Shown here: one piece after another, positions 15,161 through 22,883 of the stretch | How the letters are laid out: each line of letters opens with the position of its first letter | How positions within the stretch are numbered: position 1 is the first letter of the stretch | NCBI GenBank assembly: GCA_035639875.1 | Contig: DASQXE010000054.1 | Span: 1-27,570, forward strand | Direction of reading: 5' to 3' | Length of the DNA: 27,570 bases | Source: JAIBJP01 sp035639875 | GTDB taxonomy: Bacteria > Actinomycetota > Thermoleophilia > Gaiellales > Gaiellaceae | The notes under the pieces: generated by a model | Database searches by the model: none | The model's input: only the letters and a program-made list of their open reading frames with translations | What the model was told of the DNA's origin: nothing | Translations under genes and position numbers: made by a program

Positions 15161-15179
15161 ATGCGATCCAGGCGGTTCG

Positions 15180-15614
15180 ATGCTACTCGGCGAGTACGAG
15201 CACACCCTCGATGACAAGAATCGACTCACGCTTCCGGCCAAGTTCCGCCAAGCGCTGGGCGATGGCGTCGTGGTCACGCGCGGCATGGACGGGTGCCTGT
15301 TCGTGTTCGCGCGCGAGGACTGGGACTCCTTCGTGTCGGCCCGCCTGGAGGGCCTCAACCCGTTCAGCCGCGAGGCACGGCAGATGAGCCGCTTCATGTT
15401 CGCGGGCGCTGCGGAGACGGAATTGGACAAGCAAGGGCGCATCATGCTGCCTCCGGCCCTCATCGAGCACGGACGTCTCGGCCGCGAGGTCGTCGTCGCC
15501 GGGGTGCGGGACCACGTCGAGATCTGGGACCGCACCGCCTGGCGCAAACAGCTGAAAGAGGTCGAGGGGAGCGTGGAGCTTGTTGCCGAGCGCCTTGCAG
15601 CGAAGCAGGACTGA
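15180..15614 (+). CDS. mraZ: Transcriptional regulator MraZ
   Basis: The product is 144 residues from ATG at 15180, with AGGCGG upstream. It has two SpoVT/AbrB-like swapped-hairpin repeats: residues 4-26 with DDKNRLTLPAKFR, and about 79-98 with DKQGRIMLPPALI, each carrying the conserved D-x-x-x-R motif. MraZ binds its boxes as a ring-shaped oligomer and represses its own operon. The boxes are directly upstream. First gene of the dcw cluster; its 3' end overlaps rsmH by 35 bases if rsmH starts at 15580. Confidence 0.96.
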   Translation: MLLGEYEHTLDDKNRLTLPAKFRQALGDGVVVTRGMDGCLFVFAREDWDSFVSARLEGLNPFSREARQMSRFMFAGAAETELDKQGRIMLPPALIEHGRLGREVVVAGVRDHVEIWDRTAWRKQLKEVEGSVELVAERLAAKQD

Positions 15615-16545
15615 CCACGTCCCCGTCTTGGCCGACGAGGTACGCGAGCTCCTGGCGGTGCGGCCCGGCCAGACCGTCGTCGACGCGACCTTCGGATCCG
15701 GCGGACACGCGCGGCTGCTCGCCGCCGACCTCGAGGGCAAGGGCCGCTTCGTCGCAATCGACCGCGACGCGAGCGTGCGTCCGTATTTCGAAAGCTTCGA
15801 GCGCAGCGCAGGTGTGCAAGCGCGCTTCCTGCGGGGCGACTTCGGCGTCGTCCTCTCGCAGCTCGCCGACAACGGCGTGGAGGCCGATGCAGTCCTCCTC
15901 GATCTCGGGGTCTCGAGCATGCAGATCGACCGACCCGAGCGCGGCTTCTCATATGCCGTCGATGCGCCGCTCGACATGCGCATGGATCCGTCGGGAACCC
16001 TGAGCGCACGCGACGTCGTGAACGAATGGGACGAGCGCGAGCTCGCCACCATCTTTCGTCGCTACGGCGAGGAGCGTTTCGCGCGCCAGATCGCACAGGC
16101 GATCGACCGGCGCCGCCAGGAGAGACCTTTCGAGCGCACGGCCGACCTCGTCGAGGTGGTCAAGGGCGCCATTCCGGCTCCGAGGCGCTTCGGCGACGGT
16201 CACCCGGCGAAGCGCGTCTTCCAGGCGCTGCGCATCGCCGTGAATGACGAGCTCGCCGCGCTCGAGCGCGCCCTTCCCGCCGTCCTCACGATGCTTCGGC
16301 CGGGGGGACGGGTGGCCGTGATCAGCTTCCACTCGCTCGAGGACCGGATCGTGAAGCGGTTCTTCGTCGCCCAGGCGAAGGGCTGCACTTGCCCGCCCGA
16401 GCTCCCCGTCTGCGTGTGCGGCCGCGAGCCGACGCTCCGGATCCTCACTCGCAAGGCGGTTCGCCCGTCGCCGAACGAGATCGCTGACAACCCCCGCTCC
16501 GCCTCAGCCCGCCTCCGCGTCGCCCAGAAGCCGGAGGAAGCGTGA
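15580..16545 (+). CDS. rsmH: 16S rRNA (cytosine1402-N4)-methyltransferase
   Basis: The product is up to 321 residues. It begins HVPVLADEV near the N terminus, has the SAM motif VVDATFGSGGHA, the segment LLDLGVSSMQID, RPGGRVAVISFHSLEDRIVK and the C-terminal NPRSASARLRVAQK, all typical of RsmH (MraW). It methylates the P-site cytosine of 16S rRNA. Start is one of TTG at 15580, 15583 or 15595; no ATG or GTG is available at this end, so TTG is likely and translation probably couples to mraZ. Cysteines in CTCPPELPVCVCG are the usual family feature. Confidence 0.95.
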   Translation: MLPSALQRSRTDHVPVLADEVRELLAVRPGQTVVDATFGSGGHARLLAADLEGKGRFVAIDRDASVRPYFESFERSAGVQARFLRGDFGVVLSQLADNGVEADAVLLDLGVSSMQIDRPERGFSYAVDAPLDMRMDPSGTLSARDVVNEWDERELATIFRRYGEERFARQIAQAIDRRRQERPFERTADLVEVVKGAIPAPRRFGDGHPAKRVFQALRIAVNDELAALERALPAVLTMLRPGGRVAVISFHSLEDRIVKRFFVAQAKGCTCPPELPVCVCGREPTLRILTRKAVRPSPNEIADNPRSASARLRVAQKPEEA

Positions 16546-16940
16546 TGGCGAGCTTCGCGCCCGCACAGGCCCGCCCCTATGACGCGCCGAAGCCTCGCAC
16601 GCGAGCTCGCCGGGAGCCGGCGCGGCGCGCGGTTCGCCCGCGCGTCGCGCCGGACACGCGTACAGCACCGCGCGTCGCAGGGGGCGTCCTCTGGATTGCT
16701 GTCGTCGCGGTTCTCCTCGCGGGTATCGTCGCGCTGAACGTCGCCGCGCTCCGCCTCAACGTCCGGGTCGAGCAATTGGACGCGCAAAAGCAGAAGCTGG
16801 CCGCGCAACGCGATGCCCTGCAGACGAAGCTCTCGACGGCTGTTGCCGCGGGACGGATCGAGGGCCTCGCGGTCGATCGACTCGGGCTCGTCGCGCCCGA
16901 GTCGACCACGTATCTCGAGCTCAAGCAGCGCCGGCGGTAG
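16545..16940 (+). CDS. ftsL: FtsL-like cell division protein
   Basis: The product is 131 residues from ATG at 16545, which overlaps the rsmH stop by one base (TGATG) and follows GGAGG at 7 bases. Layout: about 45 basic N-terminal residues in the cytoplasm, one membrane helix near 47-68, then a coiled coil (LRLNVRVEQLDAQKQKLAAQ and onward) and a short outside tail with VDRLGLVAPEST. FtsL joins FtsB/DivIC-type partners to activate FtsW-FtsI. Sequence identity in this family is low, so the name rests on position between rsmH and ftsI plus topology. Confidence 0.85.
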   Translation: MASFAPAQARPYDAPKPRTRARREPARRAVRPRVAPDTRTAPRVAGGVLWIAVVAVLLAGIVALNVAALRLNVRVEQLDAQKQKLAAQRDALQTKLSTAVAAGRIEGLAVDRLGLVAPESTTYLELKQRRR

Positions 16941-16943
16941 GAC

Positions 16944-18605
16944 ATGAGCGTCCGGCTTGCGAACCGGCGCATTCGTCTCCTCGGCGCGATGTTCGCGCTC
17001 GTCTTCGGCTTCGCGCTCGTGCGCGCGGGCTGGCTTCAGGCAATTCGGGCCCCCTCACTCGGCCGGCTGGCGGCCAGCCAGCACCGCGAGACAGTGGAGG
17101 TTCCGGCCCATCGCGGCACGATCTACGACCGCGTCGGTCTCGAGATGGCGATCGGCTCGCCCACGATCACGGTGTACGCAAACCCGCGGGAGATCAGGGA
17201 TCCGCGCGCGGTCGCGGTGGCGGCGGGACACGACCTCGGTCTCGATCCCGACGAGCTCTACCCCCTCCTGGCGGACCGCTCGAAGGGGTTCGTGTACGTG
17301 CAACGCCAGGCCGACCCGGAGAAGGCGGAGGCGCTGCGCCGGCGAGGCATCGTGGGCCTCGGGTTCTATCCGGAGGAGAAGCGGATCTATCCGCAGCGGC
17401 GCGTCGGAGCATCCGTCGTCGGCTACGCCGGCGTCGACAACAAAGGCCTTGCCGGCCTGGAGCTCTCCCTCGACCCGATATTGAGCGGAGAGCGCGGCGA
17501 GAAGACGATCGTCAAAGACCCCTTCGGGCGCACGCTCGAAGTGGTCGGCTCCAAGCCCGAGCGCGACGGACGCGACGTCTACCTGACCATCGACCACACG
17601 CTCCAGGGGCAGGTGGAGCGAATCCTGCGCGAGACCCAGGAGCGCTGGTCGGCGAAGTCGGCGAGCGCTGTCGTGATGGATCCGCGCACGGGAGGCATCC
17701 TCGCGCTCGCGGTCGAGCCGGGCTACGACGCGAACCGCTTCCCACGCACGTCGGACGACCGGAAGCGCAACCGAGCCGTGACGGATACATACGAGCCGGG
17801 CTCGACGTTCAAGATCGTCACCATCTCAGCCGCGCTCGAAAGCGGCGCCGTGACGCCTCGGACGAAATACGTGCTCCCACCACAGATTCAGGTGGCCGAC
17901 CGCAAGATCCACGACGCCGAGCCGCGCGGCACGGAGACGATGACGGTGCAACAGATTCTCGCGCGCTCCTCCAACGTCGGCGTGGTCACGATCGCCGAGG
18001 CGCTCGGCAAGGAGCGGATCTCGGAGTGGATTCGCCGCTTCGGCTTCGGCCGCCGCACGGGGATCGAGTTCCCCGGCGAGACGCCCGGGATCGTGCTGCC
18101 GCCGAGCCGCTGGTCCGGCTCCACGATCGGCAACGTCCCGATCGGACAAGGGATCGCGGTCTCGGCACTGCAAATGGTCGCCGCCTACGCGGCGATCGCA
18201 AACAAGGGCGTCTGGGTGCAGCCCCACCTGGTCGAGCGCGTAGCCGGCGGACGGCCGGTCGAGCCGAAGCGACGGCGGATCATGTCCGTGCGAACGGCCC
18301 ATCAGATGAGGCGCATGCTCCGGGACGTCGTGGAAGAAGGCTCAGGAACGGCCGCGCAGATCCCCGGCTACCACATCGCCGGCAAGACCGGGACGGCCGC
18401 GAAGCCCGATTCGCACGGCGGCTACTCCAGCTATTTCTACGTCGGCTCGTTCGTCGGGTTCGTGCCGGCGAAAAACCCGCGCCTCGTCATCCTCGTGACG
18501 GTCGACGAGCCGCGGGGCGCGATCTGGGGCGGCGTGGTCGCGGCGCCGGCCTTCGCCGAGATCGCGAAGTTCGCGCTTCAATACCTCGAGGTGCCGCCGG
18601 ACTGA
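16944..18605 (+). CDS. ftsI: Septal peptidoglycan transpeptidase FtsI / penicillin-binding protein
   Basis: The product is 553 residues. A short cytoplasmic part and one membrane helix (about 11-30) are followed by the dimerisation domain starting HRGTIYDR near residue 56. The transpeptidase domain has the nucleophile in STFK (Ser287, Lys290), the SSN triad at 342-344 and KTG at 481-483. No PASTA domains follow. It cross-links septal glycan made by FtsW. The ATG at 16944 lies 3 bases after ftsL. Its 3' end overlaps the antisense FtsH-like gene by 28 bases, and the next same-strand gene is about 440-490 bases away, unlike the rest of the cluster. Confidence 0.96.
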   Translation: MSVRLANRRIRLLGAMFALVFGFALVRAGWLQAIRAPSLGRLAASQHRETVEVPAHRGTIYDRVGLEMAIGSPTITVYANPREIRDPRAVAVAAGHDLGLDPDELYPLLADRSKGFVYVQRQADPEKAEALRRRGIVGLGFYPEEKRIYPQRRVGASVVGYAGVDNKGLAGLELSLDPILSGERGEKTIVKDPFGRTLEVVGSKPERDGRDVYLTIDHTLQGQVERILRETQERWSAKSASAVVMDPRTGGILALAVEPGYDANRFPRTSDDRKRNRAVTDTYEPGSTFKIVTISAALESGAVTPRTKYVLPPQIQVADRKIHDAEPRGTETMTVQQILARSSNVGVVTIAEALGKERISEWIRRFGFGRRTGIEFPGETPGIVLPPSRWSGSTIGNVPIGQGIAVSALQMVAAYAAIANKGVWVQPHLVERVAGGRPVEPKRRRIMSVRTAHQMRRMLRDVVEEGSGTAAQIPGYHIAGKTGTAAKPDSHGGYSSYFYVGSFVGFVPAKNPRLVILVTVDEPRGAIWGGVVAAPAFAEIAKFALQYLEVPPD

Positions 18606-19093
18606 TCCGACAGGCCGGACGGCCGCTCACGCTCGCGCTGCTGTTGGCGACGCAGCAGGAAGACCCAGAAGGCGATGAAGAGCGCAAACGGCGCCAAGTA
18701 GGTGAGGATCGACCACCAGGCGGAGCTACCCGCGTTCTTGGCGTCGATTCGCACGCCGGCGCTTCGCATTCTCCGTTCGAGGGCGAACGCCGACGCATCG
18801 CTCGAGTACGTTGTCTTCAGCCGCTCACCGCTCCTGAACTCAGCCTCGACGCTACGCGTCTTAGGAGTGAAGGTGATCTTTCGAACCGCCATCGGATTCG
18901 CCTCGACCCGGGTCAGGAATTCCCCGTACTCGACCCTCTCCGCTCCCGCTTGTCCTGAGAACACCGTTTGGGCGGCGAGATAGACGAGGAGGATGATCAC
19001 GAAGAGCGGGAAGAACGCGTTGCGAAAGGCACGGTTCACAAGCTTGTTATCGACCCAGGATCCCGGTTTCTCGACGGTAGAATCGGGATCCAT
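18578..19093 (-). CDS. FtsH extracytoplasmic-domain-only membrane protein, antisense within dcw cluster
   Basis: The product is 171 residues from ATG at 19093. It looks like the N-terminal section of the FtsH protease: a basic start NKLVNRAFRNAFFP, membrane helix about 28-45, an outside domain about 50-122 (VEYGEFLTRVE, KITFTPKTRSVEAEF, LERRMRSAGVRIDAK), the WWSILTYLAPFALFIAFWVFLL helix at about 126-147, and a short charged tail. There is no Walker A/B AAA+ domain and no HEXXH protease motif; a clean stop follows 24 residues after the second helix. No Shine-Dalgarno is clear. It overlaps ftsI tail to tail (28 bases) and the murE start region head to head. It might modulate full-length FtsH or be a decayed paralogue; the intact frame and complete domain favour a working gene. 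Confidence 0.8.
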   Translation of the reverse strand: MDPDSTVEKPGSWVDNKLVNRAFRNAFFPLFVIILLVYLAAQTVFSGQAGAERVEYGEFLTRVEANPMAVRKITFTPKTRSVEAEFRSGERLKTTYSSDASAFALERRMRSAGVRIDAKNAGSSAWWSILTYLAPFALFIAFWVFLLRRQQQRERERPSGLSDQSGGTSRY

Positions 19094-20534
19094 CGAGCTC
19101 GAGCTTCTGAGCCAAGCAGTGCGCGCCGAGCGCACCGTCAATCCCGCCCCCGCCGAAGTCACCGATCTCGCGTACGACACGCGCCGCGTGACGCGCGGGG
19201 CGCTGTTCGTCTGCGTTCCGGGACTCAGGTCGGACGGCCACGATTTCGCGCCCGAGGCTGTGGCCGCCGGCGCCGTCGCCCTCGTCGTCGAACGCCCGCT
19301 CGAGCTGCCGGTGCCGCAGCTCGTCGTGCCTGACGGCCGCGAGGCGATGGCCCTGGCCGCGGACGCGTTCTTCGGGCAGCCCACGCGCGAGCTCCAGGTC
19401 GTCGGCGTGACGGGAACGAACGGCAAGACCACGACCGCGTTCCTGCTCTTTTCGATCCTCGCCGCGGCCGGCCGGCGTCCCGGGCTTCTCGGGACGATCG
19501 AGAATCGCGTCGGCGGAGAGCGGCGCCCCGCCGTTCGCACGACCGCCGAGGCGATCGACCTGCAGCACACGTTCCGGGAGATGCTCGACGCCGGCGACCG
19601 GAGTTGTGCGATGGAAGCGACTTCGCACGGCTCGACGCTCAAACGTCTTCTCGGCGTCCGCTTCCGGGCGCTCATCTTTACGAATCTGAGCCAGGACCAT
19701 CTCGACTTTCACGACACGATGGAGGAGTACTTCGCTGCGAAGCGGCGGCTCTTCACCGACCCTGACGTGGACGGAAAACGGCCGCCTGGGGTGATCAACG
19801 TCGGCGATCCGCGGGGCCGGGCACTCGTAGACGAGCTGCGCGCTCTCGGCGAGGATCCTGTGGAGTTCAGCGTCGACGCCGCCGCGGGTCTCGAAGTGAC
19901 GCCACGCGGCTCCACGTTCACTTTCCAAGGTCTGGAGCTGGCCACACGCCTGCGTGGGCGCTTCAACGTCGAGAACGTCCTCGGTGCCGTGGCCGCCTCG
20001 AGGTTGATCGGCATCGCCGACGAGGCCATCATGGCGGGCGTCGCGCACCTCGCCGGCGTCCCCGGGCGATTCGAAGCCGTCGACGAAGGTCAGCCGTTCG
20101 CGGTCATCGTCGACTACTCGCACAAGCCGGGTGCGCTTGAATCGGTCCTGAACGAGGCCCGAGGGCTGGCGACCGGTCGGCTCCTCTGCGTTTTCGGCTG
20201 CGGCGGAGATCGCGACCGCGGGAAGCGCCCGCTCATGGGCGAGATCGCATCCAGGATCGCGGACGTCGTCTTCGTTACCTCCGACAACCCGCGCTCGGAA
20301 GACCCCGAGGCGATCATCGCTGAGATCCTCGAAGGCGTGACGAAGCCGGTCGAGGTGGAACCCGACCGTCGCGCCGCGATCACGAAAGCGCTCGAGGAGG
20401 CGCGCGAAGGCGACGTCGTCGTCATCGCGGGCCGCGGACACGAGCAGCGCCAGGAGCTGGCCGACCGCACGATTCCGTTCGACGACCGCGAAGTCGCGCG
20501 CGACGCGCTCAGGCGTCTGCAGGCGGCCGCGTGA
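19044..20534 (+). CDS. murE: UDP-MurNAc-L-Ala-D-Glu:meso-diaminopimelate ligase
   Basis: It adds the third stem residue to the peptidoglycan precursor. Motifs: LAYDTRRV and CVPGLRSDGHDF (uridine pocket), ATP loop VTGTNGKTTT, SHGSTLKRLLGVRF, NLSQDHLDFH and the C-terminal DNPRSEDP, whose DNPR marks meso-diaminopimelate rather than lysine. Start is uncertain. Homologous proteins would begin at the ELELLSQAV helix, but the codon there is ATC (19092). In-frame choices are TTG 19044 (used here), ATG 18993 with a poorly spaced GAGGAGG, and GTG 19119, which would cut the first helix. A -10-like TAGAAT at 19078-19083 suggests a separate promoter inside the antisense gene, but no -35 is seen. Product ends in a GTGA overlap with murF. 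Confidence 0.94.
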   Translation: MLSTQDPGFSTVESGSIELELLSQAVRAERTVNPAPAEVTDLAYDTRRVTRGALFVCVPGLRSDGHDFAPEAVAAGAVALVVERPLELPVPQLVVPDGREAMALAADAFFGQPTRELQVVGVTGTNGKTTTAFLLFSILAAAGRRPGLLGTIENRVGGERRPAVRTTAEAIDLQHTFREMLDAGDRSCAMEATSHGSTLKRLLGVRFRALIFTNLSQDHLDFHDTMEEYFAAKRRLFTDPDVDGKRPPGVINVGDPRGRALVDELRALGEDPVEFSVDAAAGLEVTPRGSTFTFQGLELATRLRGRFNVENVLGAVAASRLIGIADEAIMAGVAHLAGVPGRFEAVDEGQPFAVIVDYSHKPGALESVLNEARGLATGRLLCVFGCGGDRDRGKRPLMGEIASRIADVVFVTSDNPRSEDPEAIIAEILEGVTKPVEVEPDRRAAITKALEEAREGDVVVIAGRGHEQRQELADRTIPFDDREVARDALRRLQAAA

Positions 20535-21838
20535 TCTCGCTCTCACTCGCCGACGTCGAGCGCCTCGCGCCCGGCCGGCTGCGCCACACGGACGCGACGG
20601 AGGTAACCGGCGTTCAGATCGACTCGCGCCGGATCGAGCGGGGCGACCTGTTCGTCGCCGTCGGCCGCGGCTCCGAGTACGTCAACGACGCCCTCGCCGC
20701 GGGAGCTGCCGGCGCCTTCGTACCCGAAGACGCGTTCGGCGCGCTGGCCGCGCTCGGGCGCGAGGTGCGGAGCCGCTCCGACGCGAAGGTCGTCGCCGTC
20801 ACCGGCTCGACCGCCAAGACATCCACGAAGGACATCCTCGGCGCCCTCTGTGCGCCGCATGCGCGCACCGTCGTCGCGGAGGCGAGCCAGAACAACGAGA
20901 TCGGTTTGCCACTCACGCTCTGCCGGCTCGAACCGGACACCGAGATCGCCGTTGTCGAGATGGGCATGCGGGGCGTGGGCCAGATCGCCGAGCTTTGCGA
21001 GATCGCGCGCCCGGACGTCGGCATCATCACGACGGTCGGGCCCGTGCACCTCGAACTCCTCGGGACGATCGAGCGTGTCGCGCAGGCCAAGGCCGAGCTG
21101 ATCGAGGCGCTTCCCCCGGGTGGCACCGCCGTCGTCCCGGCCGGCGAGACGTATCTCGAGCCGCATCTCACGCGCGACGACATCCATATCGTGCGGTTCG
21201 GCGAAGGCGGCGACGTGAGCCTCTCCTACTTCGCCGCCGAGGACGGCCGCTCGCGCCTCAAGGTCGATGCATTCGGGCGGTCACTGACGATCGAATTCAC
21301 CTTCTCCGGCCGTCATAACGCAGTGAATGCCCTCGCCGCCCTCGGCGCGTATCAGGCGCTCGGCCTGCCGCTCAAGAAGGCCCAACGTGGCGCACGACAC
21401 GTGCGCCTCTCGCGCTGGCGCGGGGAGGAGGCCCCGCTCCCCGGCGACGGGCTCCTCATCAACGACTGCTACAACGCGAACCCCCTTTCGATGACCGCCG
21501 CGCTCGAACACCTTGCCGAGCGGGCGGGCGAGCGCCGCAAGGTGGCGGTCCTCGGCGACATGGCCGAGCTTGGCCCCGGCGCTCCGGCCTATCACCGCGA
21601 GGTAGGAGCGGCGGCCTCACGCGCGGGGGTCGACGTCCTGCTCGCCGTCGGCCCGCTTGCGCGCTCCTATCTCGACGGCGCGCGCGGGGTGCCCGTCACC
21701 CGCTGGGCTCCGACCGTCGAGCAGGGACTCGCCGCTCTTCGCCAGCTCCTGCAGCCCGGCGACTGCGTCCTCGTGAAAGGCTCCAGGGCGATGGGGCTCG
21801 AGGCGATCGGCGAGGCCGTCGCCGTCGTCCCCGCCTAA
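20531..21838 (+). CDS. murF: UDP-MurNAc-tripeptide--D-alanyl-D-alanine ligase
   Basis: The product is 435 residues from GTG at 20531, overlapping the murE stop by 4 bases. MurF motifs: GVQIDSRRIERGDLFVA near 27-43, the ATP loop TGSTAKTSTK at 91-100, EASQNNEIGLPLTL, VVEMGMRGVGQI, SGRHNAVNALAA and INDCYNANPLSMTAAL, with a C-terminal VLGDMAELG and LVKGSRAMGLE. It adds D-Ala-D-Ala to the tripeptide. The residue before the catalytic loop Lys is Ala95, where the family usually has Gly (GKT). All other motifs are intact, so it is probably active. Confidence 0.96.
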   Translation: MISLSLADVERLAPGRLRHTDATEVTGVQIDSRRIERGDLFVAVGRGSEYVNDALAAGAAGAFVPEDAFGALAALGREVRSRSDAKVVAVTGSTAKTSTKDILGALCAPHARTVVAEASQNNEIGLPLTLCRLEPDTEIAVVEMGMRGVGQIAELCEIARPDVGIITTVGPVHLELLGTIERVAQAKAELIEALPPGGTAVVPAGETYLEPHLTRDDIHIVRFGEGGDVSLSYFAAEDGRSRLKVDAFGRSLTIEFTFSGRHNAVNALAALGAYQALGLPLKKAQRGARHVRLSRWRGEEAPLPGDGLLINDCYNANPLSMTAALEHLAERAGERRKVAVLGDMAELGPGAPAYHREVGAAASRAGVDVLLAVGPLARSYLDGARGVPVTRWAPTVEQGLAALRQLLQPGDCVLVKGSRAMGLEAIGEAVAVVPA

Positions 21839-21853
21839 GACTAGGCTCCGGCC

Positions 21854-22876
21854 GTGGTCCAGGTCCTCCTCGCGGGTGTGATCTCCATGGTCATCTCCAT
21901 CCTGGCGGGGCCGAAGTTCATCGATTTTCTGCGCAAGAACGAGTTCGGGCAGCAGATTCGCGAGGAGGGCCCGCAGGGACACGTCATCAAGCAGGGAACG
22001 CCGGCCATGGGCGGCCTCCTGATCATGCTCGCGATGTCGCTTCCGTTTCTCATCTTCTCGAAGCACACGCTGCCGGCGCTGACGGCGTTCTTCGTCGCAC
22101 TCGGCTGCGCTGCGATCGGCTTCGTCGACGACTGGACGAAGATCGCCCGGCGGCGCTCGCTCGGCCTCTCGGGCCGCTGGAAGCTCCTGTGGCTCGCGGG
22201 CATCACGCTGATCGTCGGATTCGTCGTCCACGACCGCGGCTTCGGCACCGACATCTACCTGCCGGTTCTGAACGTCGACGTGCCGCTCTCGTACGCCTGG
22301 TACGGGCTCCTCTTTTTCATCATCGCGGGCGCGTCCAACGGCGTGAACCTGACGGACGGCATCGACGGGCTCGCCGCGGGGACGACCACGATCGCCCTCC
22401 TGACCTACACGGCCATGACCTTGGTCGCCGCGCTTTCGACGGTCCGGCGCGGCGCGCCCGCCGATCCCGTCGACCTCGACCTCGCCATCCTCGGCGCAAG
22501 CCTCATCGGGGCCTCGATCGGCTTCCTCTGGTACAACGCCTTCCCGGCCCAGGTGTTCATGGGGGACACGGGCTCGATGGGGCTCGGCGGCGCGCTCGCC
22601 GCCTTCGCGATCATGACCAAGACGGAGTTTCTCCTGCTCCTGATCGGCGGCATCTTCCTCATCGAGGCTCTCTCCGTCATCGTCCAGGTGCTCTCGTTCA
22701 AGTGGCTCGGACGGCGGGTGCTGCTCATGGCGCCGCTCCACCATCACTTCGAGATGAAGGCGTGGTCGGAGACGCGGATCATGGTCCGCTTCTGGATCGC
22801 CACGGCGATCCTCTGCGCCTGCGGCTTCGTTCTCTACTACGCGTACTTCTCGAATTTCAATTCGCTGGCCTCCTGA
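21854..22876 (+). CDS. mraY: Phospho-MurNAc-pentapeptide-transferase
   Basis: The product is 340 residues from GTG at 21854, 15 bases after murF. About ten membrane helices are predicted. Diagnostic segments: QGTPAMGG, the aspartate pair in IGFVDDWTK, the nucleophile region NLTDGIDGLA, MGDTGSMGLG and the cytoplasmic APLHHHFEMKAWSE. It transfers phospho-MurNAc-pentapeptide to undecaprenyl phosphate to form lipid I. The ribosome site is weak, which fits coupling to murF. Confidence 0.96.
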   Translation: MVQVLLAGVISMVISILAGPKFIDFLRKNEFGQQIREEGPQGHVIKQGTPAMGGLLIMLAMSLPFLIFSKHTLPALTAFFVALGCAAIGFVDDWTKIARRRSLGLSGRWKLLWLAGITLIVGFVVHDRGFGTDIYLPVLNVDVPLSYAWYGLLFFIIAGASNGVNLTDGIDGLAAGTTTIALLTYTAMTLVAALSTVRRGAPADPVDLDLAILGASLIGASIGFLWYNAFPAQVFMGDTGSMGLGGALAAFAIMTKTEFLLLLIGGIFLIEALSVIVQVLSFKWLGRRVLLMAPLHHHFEMKAWSETRIMVRFWIATAILCACGFVLYYAYFSNFNSLAS

Positions 22877-22883
22877 GAAAGCG

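Noticed and set aside
19047..20546. Minus-strand open frame (499 codons) antisense to murE
   Set aside because: Low-complexity composition and no recognisable domain; murE motifs cover the whole stretch on the plus strand.
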